A stretch of DNA of 5,099 nt from an uncultured Collinsella sp. (GTDB lineage Bacteria > Actinomycetota > Coriobacteriia > Coriobacteriales > Coriobacteriaceae), in NCBI GenBank assembly GCA_900751665.1, contig CAADSV010000220.1:1-5099 (forward strand). Reading direction: 5' to 3'. This document shows, piece after piece, positions 1-5,099 of the stretch; position 1 is the first letter of the stretch, and each line of letters starts with the position of its first letter. Position numbers and translations under genes: made by a program. The notes below the pieces were generated by a model. That model saw nothing but the letters and a program-made list of their open reading frames with translations, did no database searches and had not been told where the DNA came from.

Positions 1-31
1 CATTGTGGCTCTTGACAGCTGATTGGGTCAT

Positions 32-1357
32 ATGAGCGAAAAGCTCGCCGCCGCAAAGACGGACCTTGAGCAAAAGCGTAGCACAGCGGCATCGAAAGCC
101 GATGCTGTAAAGGCAGCTGAAACCCTCGTCACTCAAAAGCAGGAAGGCATTGTTGCCGCGAATAGCGACCTTGCCGCTAAGAACGACAGCGTAGCAAGTG
201 CCGCCGCCGCTGTTGCCCTAGCAAAGCAGAATCTCGCCAAGGCAAACGGAAAAGTTGCCGAAGCCGAAGACCAGGTCAAAGCCGCCCAAAGCAACGTGGC
301 GACCGCAGAGCAGGTCGTCAACCAGAAGCGCGCCGAGCTTAAGGCATCGAAAGAGCAAGCCGCTCAGAGTCAGAAGAAGGTTGATGACGCCAAGGCAGAG
401 ACTCTCGTAAAGCAGCAGGCTCTGCAAGATGCAAAGAAGGAACTTGCCAAGTATTCAGCCGATGTTGCTGCGGCTCAGGAGAAGGCTGACAAGGCTCACC
501 AAACGCTTGATGAAGCCACGGCAGCCCAGACGTCTGCCCAGGGCGCTCTCAAAAAGGCGAAGCTCGACGAGGTTGCCAAGAAGCAGGCACTCGATACCGC
601 GAAGGACAACGCCGAGGCCAAGGCGGCGACCGTGGAGCACGCCGCAGGCGATTTGACCGCAGCGAAAAACGACTTTGACTCGAAGAAGGCCCATGCCGAC
701 GCCCTGAGTAACGCGGCCAATAATCTTACCGCGGCAAAAGCGGCCAAGAAGGACGCCGACGCAGCAGTTACCGAGGCCGAGGCCGCCCTTGGTGCGGCAA
801 ATGACGCCATCGCGAACGCCGAGCAGGCGGTCGAGAATTCTCAGCCTGCATCGGACGCCGCTGTCGCTACCCTCGGAAAGCTCAAGTCCGTCAACGTCGA
901 AAAAGGCATTGCTACTGGCTCTGACGCAAACGCGAACGATACGCTCAATGCCCTCTTTGCCAAGTGCGTCGCTGCCAAGCAGGTAGAACATAACGCAAAG
1001 GCCGCACTTGATGCCGCTCAGGCAGACCTTGATGCTGCGACGCCCGCCTACACCGCGGCGCTCAATGCCTACAACGAGGCGAAGGCAAAACGCGTAGCCG
1101 CCGAGCAAGCCCTGAAGGACGAGATCGCCCGCCAGGAGCAAGAGGCGGCGAAGGCCGAGCAGGCCAAGATCACGCAGGCTGCCGCTAAGCCGGTTGCTGG
1201 AAAGCCGTCTACCGGCAACGCCAAGACGGCCGCCAACTCGGCACTTCCCACCACGGGCGACAATGCTGCGCTCGCCGGTGAGACGTTTGTCATCGGAGGC
1301 GTCGTGCTTGTAGCCGCCGGCGTCTTCCTAACCGACAAGAAACGTCGTCAGGAGTAG
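32..1357 (+). CDS. LPXTG-anchored Ala-rich coiled-coil surface protein, probably 5'-truncated or broken
   Basis: From the ATG at 32 this encodes 441 residues; a TTG at 23 is an alternative start three codons earlier. Residues about 2-267 are Ala/Lys/Glu/Gln-rich heptad-like sequence, a long coiled coil. A less helical stretch follows (about 268-307, Gly/Asn/Ser/Val), then more coil (about 308-380) with the only cysteine at 312. A Pro/Gly/Ala/Thr linker leads to a complete sortase signal: LPTTG at 405-409 (bases 1244-1258), a hydrophobic span at about 419-433 and the basic tail KKRRQE. Mature protein would be linked to peptidoglycan by a class A-type sortase. Such coiled coils resemble stalk or surface-exclusion-like regions of Gram-positive wall proteins, but I recognise no named domain. 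Two things are odd: there is no signal peptide, which a sortase substrate needs, and no clear Shine-Dalgarno sequence. An in-frame TGA lies at 20-22, while the frame at 3-35 is open and ends in a TGA overlapping this ATG. An N-terminal part in another frame upstream is likely. Confidence 0.75.
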   Translation: MSEKLAAAKTDLEQKRSTAASKADAVKAAETLVTQKQEGIVAANSDLAAKNDSVASAAAAVALAKQNLAKANGKVAEAEDQVKAAQSNVATAEQVVNQKRAELKASKEQAAQSQKKVDDAKAETLVKQQALQDAKKELAKYSADVAAAQEKADKAHQTLDEATAAQTSAQGALKKAKLDEVAKKQALDTAKDNAEAKAATVEHAAGDLTAAKNDFDSKKAHADALSNAANNLTAAKAAKKDADAAVTEAEAALGAANDAIANAEQAVENSQPASDAAVATLGKLKSVNVEKGIATGSDANANDTLNALFAKCVAAKQVEHNAKAALDAAQADLDAATPAYTAALNAYNEAKAKRVAAEQALKDEIARQEQEAAKAEQAKITQAAAKPVAGKPSTGNAKTAANSALPTTGDNAALAGETFVIGGVVLVAAGVFLTDKKRRQE

Positions 1358-1414
1358 GGATTTCGGGAGGACGGCTTCTCCCCCCTCACCGCTTCGCAAA
1401 CCCCGCCTGACATG

Positions 1415-1451
1415 CGCCGGGACGTCCACCACACGGGCGCCCCGGCGTTTT
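1415..1451 (+). terminator. Rho-independent terminator of the surface protein gene
   Basis: The left arm 1415-1427 (CGCCGGGACGTCC) pairs with the right arm 1435-1447 (GGGCGCCCCGGCG). The 13-position GC-rich stem has one A-C mismatch and one G-U pair, around a 7-nt loop. It is followed directly by TTTTA (1448-1452). It starts 57 nt after the stop codon of the LPTTG gene, which fits termination of that transcript and insulation of the copper genes. Confidence 0.8.
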
Positions 1452-1483
1452 ACGTTGTATGGCCGGGGCATCTGCTCCGAGAT

Positions 1484-1542
1484 TGTCTCGATCTGTAACA
1501 TCTAGGACCCAAATATCGGTCTTACTGTTACAGATCGAGATG
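1484..1542 (+). repeat. Family A hairpin element, copy 1
   Basis: Perfect 15-bp inverted repeat: TCTCGATCTGTAACA at 1486-1500 and its reverse complement at 1526-1540, separated by 25 nt. Two further G-U pairs (1485/1541, 1484/1542) extend the stem outward. Within the loop, 1503-1509 (TAGGACC) pairs with 1518-1524 (GGTCTTA), including one G-U pair, leaving an 8-nt apical loop. No T-tract follows, so it does not look like an ordinary terminator. It is probably a dispersed palindromic (REP-like) repeat or a structured RNA; function unknown. Confidence 0.8.
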
Positions 1543-1564
1543 TTCGGGTTACCCTCGAATGGTT

Positions 1565-1623
1565 TGTCTCGATCTGTAACAGTTATTCGACAAAAACGGG
1601 TCTAGTTGTTACAGGTTGAGATG
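1565..1623 (+). repeat. Family A hairpin element, copy 2
   Basis: The left arm 1567-1581 is identical to that of copy 1 (TCTCGATCTGTAACA). The right arm 1607-1621 (TGTTACAGGTTGAGA) differs at two bases, yet all 15 positions still pair in + strand RNA because both changes give G-U pairs (1573/1615 and 1571/1617). The same two outer G-U pairs are present (1566/1622, 1565/1623), and the loop is again exactly 25 nt. The loop sequence differs from copy 1 and has no equally good inner stem. Copy 2 starts 22 nt after copy 1 ends, in the same orientation. Confidence 0.78.
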
Positions 1624-1658
1624 TCTGGCAGGGACGGTCCATCGGCCAACCAACTATC

Positions 1659-1696
1659 CTCATCTGTAACGAAATGTCATACATTTCTATCTGTAC
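1659..1696. repeat. Degenerate half-copies of family A with a small inverted repeat
   Basis: CTCATCTGTAAC at 1659-1670 matches the family A left arm with one base missing. A second, weaker match (TCTATCTGTAC) lies at 1686-1696. Between them GAAATGT (1671-1677) and ACATTTC (1681-1687) form a perfect 7-bp inverted repeat with a 3-nt spacer. No matching right arm is seen. This may be a decayed element abutting the -35 box of the copA promoter, or an upstream promoter feature that happens to share the half-site. Confidence 0.4.
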
Positions 1697-1727
1697 TTGA
1701 CACCCCCAGGGGGTATGGGTGTATAGT
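1697..1727 (+). promoter_or_regulatory. Promoter of the copA-copZ-csoR cluster
   Basis: A perfect -35 box TTGACA at 1697-1702 and a good -10 box TATAGT at 1722-1727 (5 of 6 to consensus) are separated by 19 bp, longer than the usual 17. The long spacer is filled by a CsoR-type palindrome. Transcription would begin near 1734, leaving a leader of about 40 nt before the copA ATG. A shifted -10 (GTATAG, 18-bp spacer) is possible. Confidence 0.72.
1702..1714. promoter_or_regulatory. Probable CsoR operator between -35 and -10
   Basis: ACCCCCAGGGGGT is a perfect palindrome with 6-bp arms centred on A1708. A wider nested repeat, ACACCC (1700-1705) with GGGTGT (1717-1722), reaches the -10 box. CsoR-family operators are known for C-tract/G-tract dyads flanked by A/T, and this one matches that pattern. 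Its position overlaps the last base of the -35 box and the spacer, so a bound repressor would block RNA polymerase. A csoR gene 2.8 kb downstream in the same cluster is the obvious partner; binding itself is inferred. Confidence 0.75.
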
Positions 1728-1774
1728 ATCGGCAGGTTAACAATTCCAACACCGAACTACAGAAAGGAGAAGCC

Positions 1775-4120
1775 ATGGCTCAAGATAAGTTTGACGTGGG
1801 CGGCATGACGTGCGCCGCTTGCCAGGCGCATGTGGACCGCGCCGTGAGCAAGCTCGACGGCGTCCAAAGTGTCGCGGTCAATCTGCTCGCCGGCTCCATG
1901 ATGGTCGACTACGACCCCGCGCAGGTCTCCCCCGACGATATCTGCACCGCCGTCGACCGCGCGGGCTATTCGGCCTCGCCCGTCAACACGGGCACCGATG
2001 CCGCCAGCTCAAGCGGCAGCGCGCAAGCCAGGTCCGGTGCCACCCATATGGAGTCGCCTACCAAAAAGCTGGAGGCCACCGCCTCCGCCATGCGCACCCG
2101 ACTCATCGTCTCGATTGTCTTTCTCATTCCGCTGTTCTACATAGGCATGGGGCACATGCTCGGCTGGCCGCTGCCCAGCGTCTTCACCGACCACACCCAC
2201 AGCATGACGCTCGCCCTCACCGAGCTCGTCCTGCTCATCCCCATCGTCTACGTCAACGACGCGTACTTTATCAACGGCTTCAAATCACTCGTGCACGGCG
2301 CGCCCACCATGGACGCTCTCATCGCCGTCGGCGCCACCGCGTCGATTGCCTGGTCGCTCTATGCCATGTTTATCATGGCCGACCAGCTGGCCGCAGGTCA
2401 GGTGCACGAGGCCATGATGACGAACATGGACAACCTGTACTTTGAGAGCGCCGGCACGATTCTGTCGCTCGTCACCGTGGGCAAATACCTCGAGACACGC
2501 AGTAAGTCCAAAACCGGCGGAGCCATCGAGGCGCTCATCGATCTGGCGCCCAAGACCGCGACCGTCGTTGCCGATGACGGCACCGAAACCACCGTCGACG
2601 TCGACAGTATCCTTCCCGGCCAGGTTCTGCGCGTGCGCCCCGGAGAGTCCATCCCCGTCGATGGCGTGGTGCTCGAGGGCAGCTCGGCCGTGGACGAGAG
2701 TGCACTCACCGGCGAGTCCATCCCCGTGGAGAAGACCGCCGGCGACACCGTCAACGCCGCCACGGTCAACCGCACCGGATCGTTTACCTTCCGTGCCATG
2801 CGCGTGGGCGCCGACACGTCGCTCGCCAAAATCATTCAGCTCGTCGAGGACGCCAACGCCACCAAGGCGCCCATCGCCCGCATGGCCGATAAGGTCGCCG
2901 GCGTGTTTGTGCCCGTGGTGTTTGCGATCTCGGCCGTGACCTTTGTGGCGTGGATGGCGCTGACCGGCAGCGTGAACGAGGCGCTCACCTCCGCCGTGGC
3001 CGTGTTGGTGATCAGCTGCCCGTGCGCGCTGGGCCTGGCCACGCCCGTCGCCATTATGGTTGGCACCGGCAAGGGTGCCGAGATGGGCATCCTGTTTAAG
3101 AGCGCCGAGGCGCTGGAGAACCTGCGCAGCGTGGGCACCGTGGTGCTCGATAAGACGGGCACGGTCACCCGCGGCAAGCCCGCCGTGACCGATATTGTGG
3201 TTGCCGCGCGCGCTGACGGCTCGCCCGCTATGAGCGAAAAGGCGTTACTGAAGCTCGCTGCCGCGCTGGAGCGCTCGAGCGAGCACCCGCTGGCCGAGGC
3301 GATTATGGCCGAGTGCGAGGCGCGCGGAATCGTCGCGCGCATGGTCGAGGACTTTGCCGCCGTGCCCGGTCGTGGCGTTACGGCACGCGAGGGGCAGAAT
3401 ACCATCGCAGCCGGCAACGTTCGTCTGATGAACGAGTTGGGTGCTGCCGCGCCTACGGACCTTGCCGAGCAATTTGCCACCGAGGGCAAAACGCCGCTGT
3501 TCTTTGCCAAGAACGGCGAGCTTGTCGGCACCATCGCCGTGGCCGACGAGGTCAAAGAGACGAGCGCCGAGGCCATCGCCGCGCTCCGCAAGCTCGGCGT
3601 CGACGTGCGCATGCTCACCGGCGACAACCGCGTGACGGCCGAGGCCATCGCTCGCCGCGTGGGACTCACCAGCGAACAGGTTATCGCCGACGTCCTGCCC
3701 GCCGACAAGGAACGTCACGTGCGCGAACTGCAGGATGCGGGCGGCAAGGTCGCCATGGTGGGCGACGGCATCAACGACTCCCCCGCCCTGGCGCGCTCCG
3801 ACGTGGGCCTCGCTATCGGCACCGGCGCCGACATCGCCAAGGAGGGCGCCGACGTGGTACTCATGCGCAGCGACCTCATGGACGTCGCCCGCGCCATCGA
3901 GCTTTCGCGCGCCACGATCCGCAACATCAAGCAGGACCTGTTCTGGGCACTGTTCTACAACGGCATCGGCATTCCGCTGGCGGCGGGCGTGTTCTTCCCG
4001 CTCACCGGATGGCAACTCTCGCCGATGTTTGGCGCTGCAGCCATGAGCCTGTCGAGCGTGTGTGTCGTAAGCAATGCTCTGCGTCTGCGAACCTTTAAAC
4101 CATCAGTTGCGGTGAAATAA
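1775..4120 (+). CDS. copA: Cu(I)-exporting P1B-type ATPase CopA
   Basis: A 781-residue ATP-driven pump of the plasma membrane that exports cytosolic Cu(I). One N-terminal heavy-metal domain carries GMTCAAC at 10-16. A Ser/Ala/Gly-rich linker (about 68-100) follows, then membrane segments at about 108-127, 144-161, 179-201 and 222-238. The actuator domain has TGES at 312-315. The next membrane pair (about 375-397 and 403-428) holds the metal-binding CPC at 415-417. The phosphorylation motif is DKTGT at 459-463, with D459 the phosphorylated residue. The P1B nucleotide-binding HP is at 504-505, TGDN at 615-618 and GDGIND at 663-668. The last two membrane segments contain YN (728-729) and M757-S761, the residues typical of Cu(I) rather than Zn or Co pumps. 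The start is supported by AAAGGAGA 4 nt upstream. The last four residues (VAVK) and the stop codon lie inside a palindromic repeat arm. It heads the operon with copZ and csoR. Confidence 0.96.
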   Translation: MAQDKFDVGGMTCAACQAHVDRAVSKLDGVQSVAVNLLAGSMMVDYDPAQVSPDDICTAVDRAGYSASPVNTGTDAASSSGSAQARSGATHMESPTKKLEATASAMRTRLIVSIVFLIPLFYIGMGHMLGWPLPSVFTDHTHSMTLALTELVLLIPIVYVNDAYFINGFKSLVHGAPTMDALIAVGATASIAWSLYAMFIMADQLAAGQVHEAMMTNMDNLYFESAGTILSLVTVGKYLETRSKSKTGGAIEALIDLAPKTATVVADDGTETTVDVDSILPGQVLRVRPGESIPVDGVVLEGSSAVDESALTGESIPVEKTAGDTVNAATVNRTGSFTFRAMRVGADTSLAKIIQLVEDANATKAPIARMADKVAGVFVPVVFAISAVTFVAWMALTGSVNEALTSAVAVLVISCPCALGLATPVAIMVGTGKGAEMGILFKSAEALENLRSVGTVVLDKTGTVTRGKPAVTDIVVAARADGSPAMSEKALLKLAAALERSSEHPLAEAIMAECEARGIVARMVEDFAAVPGRGVTAREGQNTIAAGNVRLMNELGAAAPTDLAEQFATEGKTPLFFAKNGELVGTIAVADEVKETSAEAIAALRKLGVDVRMLTGDNRVTAEAIARRVGLTSEQVIADVLPADKERHVRELQDAGGKVAMVGDGINDSPALARSDVGLAIGTGADIAKEGADVVLMRSDLMDVARAIELSRATIRNIKQDLFWALFYNGIGIPLAAGVFFPLTGWQLSPMFGAAAMSLSSVCVVSNALRLRTFKPSVAVK

Positions 4121-4171
4121 GGCGTAACATGCTTAGCTAAACCGCTATTTAGTCCGTATTCCACCGCAACT
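4105..4171. repeat. Family B palindromic element, copy 1 (overlaps the copA 3' end)
   Basis: The left arm AGTTGCGGTGAAATA (4105-4119) pairs with TATTCCACCGCAACT (4157-4171). It gives 10 bp, one A-C mismatch (4115/4161), then 4 bp, with the final pair at 4119/4157. Inside the 37-nt loop, CTAAA (4137-4141) and TTTAG (4148-4152) form a small inner stem. The left arm spans the last CopA codons and the TAA stop; the right arm ends 14 nt before the copZ ribosome binding site. The 15-nt left arm is identical to 4448-4462. Confidence 0.8.
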
Positions 4172-4199
4172 TTAGGTACTCAACGAAAAGGAGATAATC

Positions 4200-4421
4200 A
4201 TGAACTACATCGTTAAAACGTCTGGCCTTATGTGCGGCCACTGCGACGCTACTGTCGAGACGGCACTGCTCAACGTAGCCGGTGTGACCGATGCCGACGC
4301 CGATCACGAGACCCAGACCGTCCAGGTAGAGTGCGCCGACACCGTGACCGCCGAGCAGCTCGCCGCCGCCGTCGAGGGCGCGGGCGAGAAGTTCCACGCC
4401 CTGTCCGTGACCGCCGCGTAG
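4200..4421 (+). CDS. copZ: Copper chaperone CopZ (single heavy-metal-associated domain)
   Basis: A 73-residue cytosolic protein made of one heavy-metal-associated (ferredoxin-like) domain, the usual size for CopZ. The two metal-binding cysteines are C12 and C15 in GLMCGHC (9-15). The usual Met of MxCxxC is Leu10 here, with Met at the next position and a His between the cysteines. Family members bind Cu(I) and pass it to the N-terminal domain of CopA, and can carry it to CsoR. A strong ribosome binding site, AAAAGGAGA at 4186-4194, precedes the ATG by 5 nt. The gene lies 79 nt after copA and 135 nt before csoR, with no promoter evident in the 5' gap, so it is probably read from the copA promoter. 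A general small metal-binding protein is the alternative, but the neighbours make copper the best reading. Confidence 0.9.
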   Translation: MNYIVKTSGLMCGHCDATVETALLNVAGVTDADADHETQTVQVECADTVTAEQLAAAVEGAGEKFHALSVTAA

Positions 4422-4447
4422 CAGACGCCGCCTACTCAATCCTCAGA

Positions 4448-4514
4448 AGTTGCGGTGAAATAGTTCCCGTTTTAGCACTTCAAGCCTGCAAACAAGAACT
4501 ATTTCACCGCAACT
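4448..4514. repeat. Family B palindromic element, copy 2 (between copZ and csoR)
   Basis: Perfect 19-bp inverted repeat: AGTTGCGGTGAAATAGTTC at 4448-4466 and its exact reverse complement at 4496-4514, separated by a 29-nt loop. GTTT/AAAC at 4469-4472 and 4490-4493 could form a short inner stem. No T-tract follows, so it is not a typical terminator, but a stem this long in the transcript would be very stable. Its outer 15 nt are shared with the element overlapping the copA stop; the loops are unrelated. Confidence 0.88.
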
Positions 4515-4556
4515 GACGGGGGCAACCGGAAGATCGACCAGAAACGAGGACCCGCC

Positions 4557-4829
4557 ATGATGGCAGACCATAAATCGGTGACCCGCATGCTCAAGACGGC
4601 ACGCGGCCAAATCGACGGCATTCTGCGGATGGTCGATGAGGACCGTTACTGCGTCGACATCTCCACGCAGCTCATGGCCACGCAGGCGCTTATCGCCCGC
4701 ATCAACGCCGATGTGTTGAAGGCACACATCGAGGGCTGCGTCGCCTCGGCCATCGAATCGGGCGACGAGGAGCTCAAAGCCGCCAAGCTCGCCGAGATAG
4801 AGCGCGTCGTCGACAAGCTCGCCAAGTAA
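4557..4829 (+). CDS. csoR: Copper-sensing transcriptional repressor CsoR
   Basis: A 90-residue all-helical DNA-binding repressor of the CsoR/RcnR family (DUF156). The family fingerprint is present: C32, H57 and C61. The 25- and 4-residue spacings equal those of the Cu(I) ligands in Mycobacterium tuberculosis CsoR (C36, H61, C65). Tyr31 precedes the first cysteine, as in copper sensors, and Arg/Lys in the N-terminal helix (RMLKTARGQ) fit DNA contact. Cu(I) binding lowers DNA affinity and derepresses efflux genes. Its likely target is the palindrome at 1702-1714 upstream of copA; being last in the cluster it would regulate itself. The start could be either of two adjacent ATGs (4557 or 4560); GAGGA at 4546-4550 is 6 or 9 nt upstream respectively. 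The Cys-His-Cys pattern argues for Cu over RcnR (Ni/Co) or CstR (persulfide, no His) relatives. Confidence 0.93.
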   Translation: MMADHKSVTRMLKTARGQIDGILRMVDEDRYCVDISTQLMATQALIARINADVLKAHIEGCVASAIESGDEELKAAKLAEIERVVDKLAK

Positions 4830-4896
4830 TTGGTGCAAGGGGGACAGGTACGTTTGCACCACCTTGGTGCAGATTAACCTGTCCCCAATGCACCAA
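4830..4896. repeat. Family C palindromic element with GGGGACAGGT arms
   Basis: TTGGTGCA (4830-4837) pairs with TGCACCAA (4889-4896), and GGGGACAGGT (4840-4849) with ACCTGTCCCC (4877-4886). Two mismatched bases separate the stems on each side. Inside the loop TGCACC (4855-4860) and GGTGCA (4866-4871) form a 6-bp apical stem that repeats the outer-arm motif. It begins at the base directly after the csoR TAA. There is no T-tract after the right arm (AAGGGGTA), so ordinary intrinsic termination is not supported. It resembles REP/MITE-type elements mobilised in trans; that is inference. Confidence 0.8.
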
Positions 4897-4943
4897 AAGG
4901 GGTATAAAAGCGTGCAGCACAGCGAAATGAAAGGCAGTTCTGC

Positions 4944-5099
4944 ATGAATGACTTTATGAAGGGTCGCAACGGCGCCGACGAGCTCACCATCGTGATGGGC
5001 TTTGCAGGCATTATCATCGCGATGATCGGATCGATGGCCCGTATTCAGTGGCTCAGCTGGATCGCCCTCGCCGGTATCGCACCCGGCGGTCGTCGTGGC
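4944..5099 (+). CDS. Small membrane protein, N-terminal part (cut by window end)
   Basis: An ATG at 4944 opens a frame that stays open for 52 codons to the window end. It begins MNDFMKGRNGADELTIVMGF and continues into hydrophobic sequence (about residues 15-31, Ile/Ala/Met/Gly-rich) and a second hydrophobic stretch (about 35-45). AAAGG at 4930-4934 lies 9 nt upstream. The opening MNxFMxGRxGxDxL followed by membrane segments recalls a family of uncharacterised small membrane proteins in Gram-positive bacteria, some with a C-terminal zinc ribbon; I recall this from general familiarity and have not checked it. TATAAA at 4903-4908 is a possible -10 box, but no good -35 is seen. The role is unknown, and a link with copper is not implied. 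Confidence 0.7.
   Translation, partial: MNDFMKGRNGADELTIVMGFAGIIIAMIGSMARIQWLSWIALAGIAPGGRRG

Larger units (their letters stand above)
1358..1774. other. Intergenic region: terminator, hairpin repeats, copper promoter
   Basis: This 417-nt gap has no convincing coding sequence on either strand. In order it contains a short GGGAG/CTCCC hairpin without a T-tract (1365-1382), a rho-independent terminator (1415-1451), two copies of a 59-nt hairpin element, degenerate half-copies of it, and the copA promoter/operator. It ends in a strong ribosome binding site, AAAGGAGA at 1763-1770, placed 4 nt before the copA ATG. Confidence 0.8.

Noticed and set aside
455..1141. 228-residue open frame on the - strand inside the surface protein gene
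   Set aside because: It is the antisense of a repetitive Ala/Lys-rich coiled coil. Its Leu/Gly/Arg-rich product has no recognisable motif, and the + strand frame has a full sorting signal.
1484..1696. CRISPR array suggested by repeated ATCTGTAAC units
   Set aside because: The units are arms of hairpins with irregular spacing, in both orientations, and no cas gene is present.
2048..2050. Internal ATG in copA (Met92) that would give a pump without the metal-binding domain
   Set aside because: No Shine-Dalgarno sequence is visible in front of it, whereas the ATG at 1775 has an excellent one.
2836..3708. 290-residue open frame on the - strand inside copA
   Set aside because: Long antisense frames are expected in GC-rich genes. 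The Ser/Ala/Thr-rich product has no motif, and the + strand carries all P-type ATPase motifs.
3245..4015. 256-residue - strand frame and 261-residue + strand frame (3313-4098) within copA
   Set aside because: Both are shadows of copA codon bias; their His/Gly/Arg-rich compositions are typical of out-of-frame GC-rich translation.
4448..4514. Family B copy 2 as a rho-independent terminator between copZ and csoR
   Set aside because: The stem is long but the bases after it are GACGGGGGC, with no T-tract, and the loop is 29 nt.
4443..4862. 139-residue - strand frame across csoR and the family B repeat
   Set aside because: It reads through both arms of a palindrome and the antisense of csoR, with no plausible ribosome binding site or motif.

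Overview
The window is GC-rich (roughly 60% or more by eye). It carries a Gram-positive sortase-type surface protein gene followed by a copper-homeostasis cluster. The LPTTG sorting signal, the high GC content, the Ala/Lys-rich coiled-coil wall protein and the repeat-filled intergenic regions suggest a gut actinomycete of the class Coriobacteriia (Collinsella-like). That placement is inferred from style; no rRNA or other marker gene is present.

Layout, all genes on the + strand. (1) 32-1357: the C-terminal bulk of an Ala-rich coiled-coil protein anchored to the cell wall by LPTTG. It has no signal peptide and an in-frame stop lies just upstream, so it is probably the 3' part of a larger or broken gene. 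(2) 1358-1774: a 417-nt gap with a rho-independent terminator, two tandem copies of a 59-nt hairpin element, degenerate half-copies of that element, and a promoter with a CsoR-type palindrome between its -35 and -10. (3) 1775-4829: copA (Cu(I)-exporting P1B-type ATPase), copZ (copper chaperone) and csoR (copper-sensing repressor). (4) 4944-window end: the start of a small membrane protein gene.

The copper genes form a coherent circuit. CsoR would sit on the palindrome and block transcription of copA-copZ-csoR. When Cu(I) binds its Cys-His-Cys site it releases DNA. CopZ then binds cytosolic Cu(I) and CopA pumps it out. csoR is last in the presumed operon, which gives negative autoregulation.

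The most unusual feature is outside the coding sequence. Every intergenic space from 1358 to 4943 holds a long inverted repeat, and they belong to three unrelated families. Family A (1484-1542, 1565-1623) deviates from perfect pairing only by changes that keep G-U pairs in the + strand RNA. Family B occurs on both sides of copZ, and its first copy encodes the last four residues and stop codon of CopA. Family C (4830-4896) starts at the base after the csoR stop codon.
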